This document shows positions 9,441 to 18,115 of a stretch of DNA of 64,000 nt, one piece after another. Numbering within the stretch: position 1 is the first letter of the stretch; every line of letters starts with the position of its first letter. Below the pieces are notes generated by a model. That model saw only the letters and a list, made by a program, of their open reading frames with translations, was not told the DNA's origin and did no database searches. This DNA comes from Lachnospiraceae bacterium AC2028 (GTDB lineage: Bacteria; Bacillota; Clostridia; Lachnospirales; Lachnospiraceae), in NCBI GenBank assembly GCA_000702685.1, contig JNJD01000011.1:1-64000 (forward strand), written 5' to 3'. A program made the position numbers and the translations under genes.

Positions 9441-10891
9441 TATTTTTCACAAAATAATATGCTTACGGGACGCTGAAAACCAAGGCTCTTTCCCTGAGCC
9501 AGAACGGTGCTCTCATAGCCGTATCCGTCGAGGTTCTGAACGACCGTCTCGACCGATGAATCCCTGACAGCCACGTAAAAAGAGTCATATTCGGGCTCAG
9601 TGTAGTAAAACAGCGCATTTTCAGGGAAAACTTCGGTCTTTGGGAAGTAATATCCGGCTATCGTAAACTCCTCCTGCTCGAAATCGGAATAGATAACGCT
9701 CCCTTCCGGGATCGAAAAGCCGTTAAGGAATTCATTCGTGACTGCGGAAGCGGCCCTCTGGTCCGAAACATCCTGTCTGTAATATCCGTATGCCGTAAAG
9801 ATCAAAATAAGCGATAACGCCAGGCAGGCAGTTCCCGAGAGAATTCCGGCAGCTGTTTTACGGTTCTTCAGGATCAGATCCGCACATTCACCGATTCCCA
9901 TGCCAAGCAGCAGCCATCCTATTCCCGCCAGAGGATAAATGTACCTTGCAAGGAAAAGAGGACGCAGTATCTCGGATACTATCGCACCTGCCGAAAAAGT
10001 AACCGCTATCATCAGGATTCCTGTGACCGTGATAAAGCGCTTATCAGACTTTTTGATGAACATGATTATCATCAAGACTGCGATCACGATAAGAGCCGGG
10101 ACGTAGAAACGCTTCAGGCCGAAGATCTCCGACATGGTCTCATCGAAATGCGCGTAATCCGTTGCCCACCAGTCTCCCGCTCTTACTCCGAAATTCCTGA
10201 ACATGACACCGAGCCAGGGAAGGTAGGAAACTATCGCAAGAACGGCCTCTGTGGTGCAGATCTTCAGCTCTTTCTTTTTACGGATGCAGAATATGATAAG
10301 GCACAGATGCATCACGCACACGGCTATCGTGATGTAGTAATGGGTATACGCAGCAGAGACGGAAGTTAAGAAAAACAATATCCAGTACAGTCTTCTCTTT
10401 CCGTTAGGTTTTGTGAAAAGGCAGTACAGGGCAAGGAATGATGAAAGCACAAGAAAACATCCGAGTTCATACATCCTTGTCTCCATCACATAGACGATCG
10501 ATGCGGGAGTAAACGATGCAAACCCGGTAATGATAAATGCCGGAGCATATCCGAATTCTTTTCTGATAAACGAAAGTCCCAAAAGAATGATCCCGGCAAA
10601 GGGAATGAACGCGGTGGCTCTGAAGGCCCAGGGGTGGTCTCCGAGGATCGCTACGACCAGCTTTCCGAACAGATAATAAAACGGAGGATGCTCATTGACG
10701 GATGTAGCCTTGATCATCTCAGGCAAAGGAAGCCTTATGAGATCTGCGGAAAATGCCGTATCCACCCAGAACACATTAAAGGGCAGCCTTACGGCATGAA
10801 GAATAAGCACCGCCGCTGACAGTGCGAGCAGAGCGATGAAAAGAAAAGCTTCATGCGTTTCGATATTCTTTATGTTTTCTTTTGCTGTCAT
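9437..10891 (-). CDS. GT39-like (PMT/ArnT family) membrane glycosyltransferase
   Basis: A 484-aa polytopic membrane protein with 10 or more hydrophobic helices. The first outer loop has VDTAFSADL and the NEHPPFYYLFGK motif (about residues 66-77) typical of GT-C enzymes that use polyprenyl-linked sugars, with ETRMYELG further on. The C-terminal ~100 residues form an extracytoplasmic domain. The likely job is adding a sugar to an envelope glycan or protein; the acceptor is unknown. The ATG has no evident Shine-Dalgarno site and follows the pckA terminator by 2-3 bases, so expression probably depends on terminator read-through. Confidence 0.8.
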   Translation of the reverse strand: MTAKENIKNIETHEAFLFIALLALSAAVLILHAVRLPFNVFWVDTAFSADLIRLPLPEMIKATSVNEHPPFYYLFGKLVVAILGDHPWAFRATAFIPFAGIILLGLSFIRKEFGYAPAFIITGFASFTPASIVYVMETRMYELGCFLVLSSFLALYCLFTKPNGKRRLYWILFFLTSVSAAYTHYYITIAVCVMHLCLIIFCIRKKKELKICTTEAVLAIVSYLPWLGVMFRNFGVRAGDWWATDYAHFDETMSEIFGLKRFYVPALIVIAVLMIIMFIKKSDKRFITVTGILMIAVTFSAGAIVSEILRPLFLARYIYPLAGIGWLLLGMGIGECADLILKNRKTAAGILSGTACLALSLILIFTAYGYYRQDVSDQRAASAVTNEFLNGFSIPEGSVIYSDFEQEEFTIAGYYFPKTEVFPENALFYYTEPEYDSFYVAVRDSSVETVVQNLDGYGYESTVLAQGKSLGFQRPVSILFCEKY

Positions 10892-10893
10892 CA

Positions 10894-10932
10894 GATAAAA
10901 AAATACACGGGGACAGCTAATGCCGTCCCCGT
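10894..10932 (-). terminator. Terminator after pckA, built on a GGGGAC repeat
   Basis: ACGGGGAC (10907-10914) pairs with GTCCCCGT (10925-10932); on the minus strand the stem is followed by GTATTTTTTTATC. It lies 20 bases beyond the pckA stop. The stem sequence belongs to the GGGGAC/GTCCCC repeat family found elsewhere in the window. Confidence 0.8.
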
Positions 10933-10951
10933 TTAATGATAGGCTTAAAGA

Positions 10952-12565
10952 TTAAAGCTGAGGGCCTGCTGCAACAAGTGCCTTGCCTGCATCGTTGGTC
11001 TCATACTTCTTGAAGTTCTTGATGAAACGTCCTGCAAGATCCTTAGCCTTCTCTTCCCACTCGGAAGCGTCAGCATAGGTGTCTCTGGGATCGAGGATCT
11101 CGGTTGAAACTCCGGGAAGCTCGGTGGGAACTTCGAAATCGAAGTAAGGGATCTTCTTGGTGGGAGCATTCTTGATGTCTCCGTTAAGGATTGCATCGAT
11201 GATTCCTCTGGTATCGGGAATGGAGATTCTCTTTCCGGTTCCGTTCCATCCGGTATTTACGAGGTAAGCCTTAGCTCCGCTCTTTTCCATCTTCTTAACA
11301 AGCTCCTCGCCGTACTTGGTAGGATGAAGCTCAAGGAACGCCTGTCCGAAGCAAGCTGAGAAGGTAGGGGTAGGCTCGGTGATTCCACGCTCGGTTCCTG
11401 CAAGCTTTGCAGTGAATCCGCTGAGGAAGTAGTACTGAGTCTGCTCGGGAGTAAGGATGGAAACGGGAGGAAGTACTCCGAAAGCGTCAGCTGAAAGGAA
11501 GATAACGTTCTCAGCTGCAGGGCCTGCGGATACGCCGTTTACGTTCTTAGCGATGTTCTTGATGTGCTCGATGGGATAGGATACACGGGTGTTCTCGGTA
11601 ACGCTCTTGTCATCGAAATCGATCTTGCCGTTTGCGTCTACGGTAACGTTCTCAAGAAGAGCATCCTTCTTGATAGCGCCATAGATGTCGGGCTCGTTCT
11701 CCTTGGAAAGGCCGATAACCTTAGCATAGCATCCGCCTTCAAGGTTGAATACGCCGTTGTCATCCCAGCCGTGCTCGTCATCACCGATGAGGAGTCTCTT
11801 GGGATCGGTTGAAAGGGTGGTCTTACCTGTTCCGGAAAGTCCGAAGAAGATAGCGGTGTGCTTGCCTTCCATATCGGTGTTTGCGGAGCAGTGCATGGAT
11901 GCCATTCCCTGAAGAGGAAGGAAGTAGTTCTGCATTGAGAACATACCCTTCTTCATCTCTCCGCCGTACCAGGTGTTGAGGATAACCTGCTCGCGGCTGG
12001 TAACGTTGAAAAGAACTGCGGTCTCGGAGTTGAGGCCAAGCTCCTTGTAATTCTCAACCTTAGCCTTGGAAGCGGTGTAAACGATAAAGTCAGGCTTGAA
12101 GTTAGCCTCTTCCTCAGCTGAGGGCTTAATGAACATGTTGCGTACGAAGTGAGCCTGCCAAGCAACCTCCATGATGAAACGTACGCTCATTCTGGTGTCC
12201 TTGTTAGCGCCGCAGAAAGCATCGACTACGAAAAGTCTCTTGCCGGAAAGCTGAGCGAGAGCAAGCTTCTTGCACTCATCCCATGCTTTCTGGGTAGCGG
12301 GATGGTTGTCATTGGGATATTCGGGAGTATTCCACCAAACGGTATCCTTGGACTTGTCATCCATGACGATGAACTTATCCTTAGGAGAACGTCCGGTATA
12401 AACACCTGTCATAACGTTGACGGCACCGAGCTCGGTAAGCTGGCCCTTGTCATAACCGGTGAGGTCAGATTTTAACTCTTCGTTGTAGAGAGTGTCATTG
12501 TCGGGATTGTAGACGATCTCAGATACGCCTGTGATCCCATACTGGGAAAGATCGATGTTTGCCAT
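10952..12565 (-). CDS. pckA: Phosphoenolpyruvate carboxykinase (ATP)
   Basis: Interconverts oxaloacetate + ATP and PEP + CO2 + ADP. In rumen and gut anaerobes it often runs in the carboxylating direction to make ATP. The 537-aa protein has the kinase-1a P-loop [13 protein letters not shown] (about residue 244), the metal/oxaloacetate site [11 protein letters not shown] and the [15 protein letters not shown] stretch. It has a good RBS (AGAGGAA) and is flanked by a terminator, so it is probably monocistronic. Oxaloacetate links it to the decarboxylase operon at 31568. Confidence 0.97.
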   Translation of the reverse strand: MANIDLSQYGITGVSEIVYNPDNDTLYNEELKSDLTGYDKGQLTELGAVNVMTGVYTGRSPKDKFIVMDDKSKDTVWWNTPEYPNDNHPATQKAWDECKKLALAQLSGKRLFVVDAFCGANKDTRMSVRFIMEVAWQAHFVRNMFIKPSAEEEANFKPDFIVYTASKAKVENYKELGLNSETAVLFNVTSREQVILNTWYGGEMKKGMFSMQNYFLPLQGMASMHCSANTDMEGKHTAIFFGLSGTGKTTLSTDPKRLLIGDDEHGWDDNGVFNLEGGCYAKVIGLSKENEPDIYGAIKKDALLENVTVDANGKIDFDDKSVTENTRVSYPIEHIKNIAKNVNGVSAGPAAENVIFLSADAFGVLPPVSILTPEQTQYYFLSGFTAKLAGTERGITEPTPTFSACFGQAFLELHPTKYGEELVKKMEKSGAKAYLVNTGWNGTGKRISIPDTRGIIDAILNGDIKNAPTKKIPYFDFEVPTELPGVSTEILDPRDTYADASEWEEKAKDLAGRFIKNFKKYETNDAGKALVAAGPQL

Positions 12566-12667
12566 ACTGATTCCTCTTTTCTTAGAATATTTTGTGACGG
12601 TTACTCGTTTGCTTTCAGACCGAAAGCGGTAAAACCGAAATCGCTATTAATTATCGCAAAAACAGGG

Positions 12668-14494
12668 TCAAAAGTCAATCAAAGGACGTGTGGTTTCGGC
12701 CAGCCATTTCCGCTCATTTTCGTCCATGAAAATGCATAATTCCTCATATACGGTATGATGATATTCGTCTATGATCCCGATCTCCTCCTCCGTAAGCATA
12801 TCGGTATCGATAAGATCCCTATCGAAAGGAACGAGCGTAAGGACTTCAAAGCCGTAAAAATCCCCGTATTCCGTTGTCTCTTTGGGAATGCAGACGATCA
12901 TGTTCTCGGTCCGGATGCCGAATTCACCTTCCAGATATACGCCGGGTTCATCGCTTGTGATCATTCCGGGTTCAAACGGGGTATCACCCATTTTGGAAGG
13001 ACCGGAGGATATGTTCTGGGGGCCTTCATGCACATTCAAAAGAAAACCGACTCCGTGCCCTGTTCCGTGATTATAGTCGTATCCCATCTCCCACAGGGGC
13101 TTTCTTGCAAGAATATCGAGTCTTCTTCCGGATGTACCCTTTTTGAAAACTGCCGAAGAAAGTGCGATATTTCCCTTCAGGACAGCGGTATAGAGCCTCT
13201 TCATCTTTTCCGTTGGTTCACCTATGCATACAGTCCTTGTAACATCGGTCGTGCCTCTAAGGTACTGTCCGCCGGTATCCATAAGGACAAGATCGTTATC
13301 CCTTAAGGATGCGTTAGTGGTCTCGTCGGGCTCGTAATGAATGATCGCTCCGTGGGGGCCTGCCGCGATTATGGGCGCAAAGCTCTCCTCCAGAAAATCC
13401 TCCGCTTCTTTCCTGTATCCGAGAAGCTTTGAAGCTATATCAAGTTCGGTAACCCTGCCTTCTGCAAGATCATCGCTTCCGTGAAGTCCCTTCAGATAGC
13501 ATATGATCTTCGTAAGTGCCGCACCGTCGGTTATGTGGGCGGATCTTTCCTGTTCGACCTCAGTTTCTGTCTTGACACCTTTAAGCGTAAATGTCGGTGA
13601 CCATTTGAGGATCCTCCGGGCATTTCCCGGTATGGAATCCAGGACCTTAACATTGATGCGCTCCCTGTCGGTCCAAACGGTAAGTCTTTCATCCAAACCT
13701 TTAAGATCATCGAAGATATCTTCGTAATCCCTGACCGTAACTCCGTCTTTTTCAAGGGCATCCTTTACGTCCGAGGCTTTCTCCGGCGACATATAGAGAA
13801 CGGCTTCATTTTGCTTTATGACGGTGTATGAAAGCGTGACGGGATTGAAATCTATATCCGAACCACGGAACTGATACAGCCATGCGATATCATCAAGAGA
13901 TGCGATGACAAGCACGTCGCAGTTTTCTTTTTCCATTTCCGCTCTTACGAGCGAAAGCTTTTCGGCACGTGTAAGATTGGTATATCTGTTTTCCAGAAGC
14001 CATGCTTTACCATCCGGAAGCGCAGGTCTGTCCTGCCAGATGTTTCCGACAAGATCGATGTCTGTCTTATATACGATCTCTTTTTCACCGAGTGCTTTCT
14101 TAAGTCTGTCAAAGGCGCCGCCGGATACGCATCTTCCGTCGAAACCGAGTGTCAGGCCCTTCTCCATATGTTCTTTGAGGAATTCGGAGATTCTCGGCAC
14201 ACCGGGCTCTCCCATCTTCATTAGTTCTATGCCGGTTCCCTTAAGCTGATCCTCCGCTTGGATGAAATACCTTCCGTCGGTCCAGAGCCATGCTCCTTCC
14301 GCGCTTATTATCATCTCTCCGTTTGATCCGTCAAAGCCGGAAAGGAATTCCCTGCTCTTAAAGTGGTCGCAGACATATTCCGACATATGAAAATCACCGC
14401 CCGGGACATAATAAAACTGTGTCCCTGCGGTGATCATTTCTTTTCTTAAAGCTTCGATCCTGTTTACGTATTCTTCGGCTGATACTCTTTTCAT
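12668..14494 (-). CDS. Xaa-Pro aminopeptidase (aminopeptidase P, M24B)
   Basis: A 608-aa cytosolic metallopeptidase that removes an N-terminal residue preceding proline. The large three-domain form is seen, with two creatinase-like N-terminal domains (about 1-310) and a pita-bread M24 domain. Metal ligands are visible: Asp in LMDTGGQYLRGTTDVTRT, His in GTGHGVGFLLNVHEG and Glu in TSDEPGVY and IRTENM. Its start overlaps the thrC stop by four bases (ATGA type), so both are co-translated. Length matches the eukaryote-like long form found in Clostridia. Confidence 0.93.
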   Translation of the reverse strand: MKRVSAEEYVNRIEALRKEMITAGTQFYYVPGGDFHMSEYVCDHFKSREFLSGFDGSNGEMIISAEGAWLWTDGRYFIQAEDQLKGTGIELMKMGEPGVPRISEFLKEHMEKGLTLGFDGRCVSGGAFDRLKKALGEKEIVYKTDIDLVGNIWQDRPALPDGKAWLLENRYTNLTRAEKLSLVRAEMEKENCDVLVIASLDDIAWLYQFRGSDIDFNPVTLSYTVIKQNEAVLYMSPEKASDVKDALEKDGVTVRDYEDIFDDLKGLDERLTVWTDRERINVKVLDSIPGNARRILKWSPTFTLKGVKTETEVEQERSAHITDGAALTKIICYLKGLHGSDDLAEGRVTELDIASKLLGYRKEAEDFLEESFAPIIAAGPHGAIIHYEPDETTNASLRDNDLVLMDTGGQYLRGTTDVTRTVCIGEPTEKMKRLYTAVLKGNIALSSAVFKKGTSGRRLDILARKPLWEMGYDYNHGTGHGVGFLLNVHEGPQNISSGPSKMGDTPFEPGMITSDEPGVYLEGEFGIRTENMIVCIPKETTEYGDFYGFEVLTLVPFDRDLIDTDMLTEEEIGIIDEYHHTVYEELCIFMDENERKWLAETTRPLIDF

Positions 14495-15978
14495 TTAAGG
14501 AATCCTGCAATAACCGATTTCATCTCGTTAACATCACATTCTGTCTTGTGAAGGACAGGAGCGGACCTGATGTCCTCGATGGCCTGAGGAACGGTTGTAT
14601 TGGAAAGTTTTGCAAGATCGTCGATGAGCTCGAAATCGGTCTTCTTGTCATATTCGGGATCGATCGCATTCATCACGCTTCTTGTAAACTTGTAAGGGCT
14701 TGCGGTAGATGCGATGACGACGGGAGTATCATCACCGGTCTTCTCCTTGTACTTGTCACATACATAGGATGCGACTGCGGTGTGGGTATCGATGACATAA
14801 CCGCTCTTTTCGTAGATCTTTTTGATCTGATCTGCGGTCTCTTTTTCATCGGCATATCCGCCGTAGAAATCGGCAAGGCCTTTCTTCTCTTCGTCTGTAA
14901 TGGTGTAATTGCCGTTACCGGAAAGCTCGCCCATAAGCTGTGCGCATCTATCGGAGCTGTTGCCTGCTATGAAGTAGATAAGTCTTTCGAGATTGCTGGA
15001 GATAAGGATATCCATGGAAGGTGAAGTTGTTACATGGAATTCCCTGTTCCTGTCATAGGTTCCCGACTCGAAGAAATCAAAGAGAACCTTGTTGGTATTG
15101 GATGCGCAGATAAGTTTTCCTACGGGAAGACCCATGAGCTTAGCATAGAATGCCGCAAGGATGTTACCGAAGTTTCCGGTAGGAACACATACGTTTATAA
15201 GCTCTCCGTCCTTGATCCTGCCTTCCTTAAGAAGTCTGGTGTATGCATAAACATAGTAGCAGACCTGGGGAACAAGACGTCCGATATTGATGGAGTTAGC
15301 TGATGAGAAAACAAATCCCTTCTCATCGAGCTCTTTGGCAAATTCCGTATCTCCGAAGATCTTCTTGACTCCGGTCTGAGCATCATCGAAGTTTCCGTGA
15401 ATGCCGACTACAAGAGTGTTATCTCCGCGCTGGGTTACCATCTGCTTTTCCTGGATGGGAGAAACACCGCTCTTAGGATAAAAGACAACGATCCTTGTTC
15501 CGGGTACATCGGCAAATCCTGCAAGAGCCGCTTTTCCGGTATCGCCGCTGGTAGCGGTAAGGATTACGATCTCTTTTTGCAGACCATTCTTCTTCGCAGC
15601 TGTGGTCATCAGATGAGGAAGAAGGCTGAGTGCCATATCCTTGAATGCGATGGTTGCACCGTGCCAGAGCTCGAGATAATATGAACCGCAGCTCTCGGAT
15701 AAAGGCGCGATCTCGGGAGTGTCAAACTTGGAATCATATGCTCTTGCGATGCAGCCTCTGAGTTCATCCTCGGTGTAATCCGTAAGGAAGAGCTTCATCA
15801 CCTCATATGCGAGATTTTGATAATCCATCTCTGCAAGCTCTGCAAGAGTTTTATCAAGTGAAGGAATATGGTCGGGAACGAAAAGTCCTCCGTCCGATGC
15901 AAGGCCCTTGAGCACTGCCATGGAAGCGGTGTACTTTACGCCTTCACCTCTTGTGCTTGAATAAGTAACTTCTTTCAT
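14491..15978 (-). CDS. thrC: Threonine synthase
   Basis: PLP enzyme converting O-phosphohomoserine to threonine. The 495-aa protein has the N-terminal YSSTRG motif, the Schiff-base lysine in HGATIAFKDMAL (about residue 112), TATSGDTGKAAL and PTGNFGNILA phosphate-binding loops. The start at 15978 has a GGAAGG site 8 bases upstream. It diverges from the AP2/HNH-like gene with only 31 bases between starts, so their promoters must overlap each other's coding or leader region. Length fits the long (type 2) bacterial/yeast form. Confidence 0.95.
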   Translation of the reverse strand: MKEVTYSSTRGEGVKYTASMAVLKGLASDGGLFVPDHIPSLDKTLAELAEMDYQNLAYEVMKLFLTDYTEDELRGCIARAYDSKFDTPEIAPLSESCGSYYLELWHGATIAFKDMALSLLPHLMTTAAKKNGLQKEIVILTATSGDTGKAALAGFADVPGTRIVVFYPKSGVSPIQEKQMVTQRGDNTLVVGIHGNFDDAQTGVKKIFGDTEFAKELDEKGFVFSSANSINIGRLVPQVCYYVYAYTRLLKEGRIKDGELINVCVPTGNFGNILAAFYAKLMGLPVGKLICASNTNKVLFDFFESGTYDRNREFHVTTSPSMDILISSNLERLIYFIAGNSSDRCAQLMGELSGNGNYTITDEEKKGLADFYGGYADEKETADQIKKIYEKSGYVIDTHTAVASYVCDKYKEKTGDDTPVVIASTASPYKFTRSVMNAIDPEYDKKTDFELIDDLAKLSNTTVPQAIEDIRSAPVLHKTECDVNEMKSVIAGFLK

Positions 15979-16003
15979 TATCTGATCCTTCCTGTGTTAC
16001 AAT
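15974..16003 (+). promoter_or_regulatory. Possible promoter for a leaderless transcript
   Basis: TACAAT at 15998-16003 ends 6 bases before the ATG at 16010, so a transcript from it would start at or next to the ATG. The -35 match (TTCATT, 18-base spacer) is weak. Confidence 0.4.
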
Positions 16004-16009
16004 ATTTCC

Positions 16010-16786
16010 ATGAACGGTAATTCTTCAAAAGGAGTCTACGTATATGTGACTCCGTCCGGGAAAACCCTATACCGTGCCTCTGTCACAAAATGCGGCCGCC
16101 ATATCTCCCTTGGCTCCTATCCTTCCGAGGATAAGGCACACAAGGCTTATATGACAGCTTTAAAAGTACTTGAAGATGTTAGCATTTCATTAAACGATTT
16201 TCAAGATTTCAAGGCTCTAAAATATGAAAAAGCCGTGATCCTGATCAATCTCAGGGATAACGGCATCTATTTCGGAACACCCATATACCTGAAAAAAGGC
16301 TATTTCAACTATCATCTGACGAAGGATATCGTCTTTACTTTCGACATAGAAGATCTCTTCTATTTCTCTTCACACAAGATATCGAAAAGAGGACGTCACT
16401 TCTTCGTAGCCGATTACGGTTCACAGCTCTCCGTGGGAGCACGCTTCGGTCTCAAGGCTTATTCCGTGGAAGGCCGCGACTGCAGGTTCATTAACGGTGA
16501 CAACCTCGATTTCAGAAGATCCAATCTCGAGATCCTGAACACATATCACGGTGTCGTTCCCGAAAAAGACGGCAAAGGTTATATCGCACGTATCCACACT
16601 TCCGGATATACAAAAATCGGAACCTATGATTCCGCGCTCGAAGCTGCCATAGCATACAATAAAGCCGTCGATATCATCAAGAAGTCATCTTCAAAACAGT
16701 ATCCCGAGAATTTCATCGACGAAGTCTCGGGCAAAGTCTATGCCGAGATCTACAACTCCGTAGAGATAAATCCAAATATTAAATAA
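16010..16786 (+). CDS. AP2-domain protein with a degenerate HNH core
   Basis: A 258-aa protein of unknown role. Two AP2/ERF-like DNA-binding units are visible: residues 7-55 (GVYVYV...YRAS...HISLGSY...AHKAYMTAL) and 188-227 (YIARI...YTKIGTYDSALEAAIAYNKAVD). Between them, residues 118-177 resemble an HNH homing-endonuclease core ending INGDNLDFRRSNLEIL, but the catalytic His before INGD is replaced by Phe160 (RFINGD). This suggests a former mobile HNH-AP2 endonuclease now acting only in DNA binding. An in-frame GTG at 16046 lies after AAAAGGAG, but starting there would remove the first AP2 strand, so ATG 16010 is preferred. Confidence 0.7.
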   Translation: MNGNSSKGVYVYVTPSGKTLYRASVTKCGRHISLGSYPSEDKAHKAYMTALKVLEDVSISLNDFQDFKALKYEKAVILINLRDNGIYFGTPIYLKKGYFNYHLTKDIVFTFDIEDLFYFSSHKISKRGRHFFVADYGSQLSVGARFGLKAYSVEGRDCRFINGDNLDFRRSNLEILNTYHGVVPEKDGKGYIARIHTSGYTKIGTYDSALEAAIAYNKAVDIIKKSSSKQYPENFIDEVSGKVYAEIYNSVEINPNIK

Positions 16787-16789
16787 ACA

Positions 16790-16989
16790 GTCCCTGCGAA
16801 ACGTTAGTGTATGAACTTTCAAAGTCCTTAAAAACGCCGGCACTTAACGAGCATGTTCCTTGCGAGTTTAGTGACGAACCGAGCATTTGCGAGGTGAGTG
16901 AACCGCTGCGTTTGCGAGGTGAGTGAACCGCTGCGTTTTTTAGGAAGCGAAAGCGACTTTGAAAGTCATACACAACGGTTTGCAGGGAC
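16790..16989. repeat. ~200-bp palindromic element with internal 25-bp tandem repeats
   Basis: The left arm (16790-16826) and right arm (16955-16989) are imperfect inverted repeats, GTCCCTGC...TTTCAAAGTC. Further inward CCTTAAAAACGC pairs with GCGTTTTTTAGG. Between them are two exact 25-bp units, TTTGCGAGGTGAGTGAACCG plus CTGCG (16886-16910, 16911-16935), and a degenerate third at 16859-16885. It fills the gap between two convergent genes and may work as a bidirectional terminator, or be a MITE/REP-like repeat. Confidence 0.75.
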
Positions 16990-16993
16990 GTCA

Positions 16994-18115
16994 CTATTTC
17001 TGCGTGTAATCTATGAATGAAATGGTTATGTCGGTGAGTCCGCTGACTCCGTCGAGCGTTGCGTTATCCGTATATTCCCACATTGTCATGGCATAGGGAT
17101 AATCGGGAAGGTCACCCGGATTGTCCAGCCAGATATCTATATCCGAAAACTTCGAAAGATCTATTTCTTTTATCAGAAATTCCTTGTCAGCGTGGATCGC
17201 ACAATTATATCCGGCTGCTTTGACCGTATCCGCAAACGTCCTGAGAACAGAAGTCTTCTCTGTCTTAGAGAGTGCTTCTATCCTTGATGTATCGTTAAGC
17301 ACGAATCCCGCATCGATCGCCAGAGGATATTTTACACTGTAATCTCCGATGGCTGCGATAAGCGCGGTTGCTTCTTCCGCGGCTTCCTCCGCGGTGACTG
17401 CCTGTGATCTGAAATAGAGTCCCACTTCAAGTCCCGCCTGAGTCGCACGGGAAATATTGTCAGCATAATATTCGTCGAAAGTAATGCTTCCGCTCTCATA
17501 TCCGCGAACGCCGACCCTGAGCATCACAAAGTCTATTCCCGCATCTTTGAGCTTAACAAAGTCAATGTAGTCATCGTATTTATCAACGCTGATGCCGAGA
17601 TACGATGTTTCTTTTCCGTCCGTGTAATATGACATCAGATGCGATTGAAGCACAAGCGACGAAGGATCTATATCATTCTTGGGAAGATAAGGAGAGATAA
17701 GAACCCACTCTTCCTTGCCGTCACGGTTTATGACAAGTGTATGTCTTCCGTCCGTAGCTTCGGGAGGTTCGGTTCCGTCATCGGGTTCAACGGGCTGATC
17801 CTCTTCGGGCTTTCCGGATTCGGGATCCTCTTCATCTTCTCCGTTAACGTCTTCCGGATACATATCCCAGAAATCCAGATCTCCGGGTGCTATGTGATCA
17901 CCGCCGGGAGTTTCATCGGGTTTGACAACAGGGCTCTGGGCAACAGTAGTATCGGGTGCCTGAGTCTGGGGATTATGATGAGGTCTTCTGTTGGAAATTA
18001 AAACAATGACAATGATAAGGAGAGTCACAAAAGCAGTGACAACCAGTGCCGCAGTCATCTGTGGCGTAAAAAGGTTCCTTTCATTGTCATCGGGAAGATT
18101 CATCTTATTGCTCAT
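16994..18115 (-). CDS. Membrane-anchored GH25-like protein, probably non-catalytic
   Basis: A 373-aa protein with one membrane helix (about 21-41), a Pro/Glu-rich stalk (45-122) and an extracellular GH25 (lysozyme-like) domain (about 170-373). The fold is recognised by DAGIDFVMLRVGVRGYESG, AGLEVGLYFRSQA and the ending MTMWEYTDNATLDGVSGLTD. Catalytic positions are lost: the usual GIDVS Asp is Ser176 (GISVD) and the DxE Glu is Gly270 (IDAG). It therefore probably binds peptidoglycan or scaffolds without cutting it. Its ATG overlaps the rnfB stop by four bases, placing it at the end of the rnf operon. Confidence 0.8.
   Translation of the reverse strand: MSNKMNLPDDNERNLFTPQMTAALVVTAFVTLLIIVIVLISNRRPHHNPQTQAPDTTVAQSPVVKPDETPGGDHIAPGDLDFWDMYPEDVNGEDEEDPESGKPEEDQPVEPDDGTEPPEATDGRHTLVINRDGKEEWVLISPYLPKNDIDPSSLVLQSHLMSYYTDGKETSYLGISVDKYDDYIDFVKLKDAGIDFVMLRVGVRGYESGSITFDEYYADNISRATQAGLEVGLYFRSQAVTAEEAAEEATALIAAIGDYSVKYPLAIDAGFVLNDTSRIEALSKTEKTSVLRTFADTVKAAGYNCAIHADKEFLIKEIDLSKFSDIDIWLDNPGDLPDYPYAMTMWEYTDNATLDGVSGLTDITISFIDYTQK

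Noticed and set aside
12580-12640. Possible CcpA-type cre site (TGAAAGCAAACG) upstream of pckA
   Set aside because: Only the left half matches the consensus; not strong enough to call.
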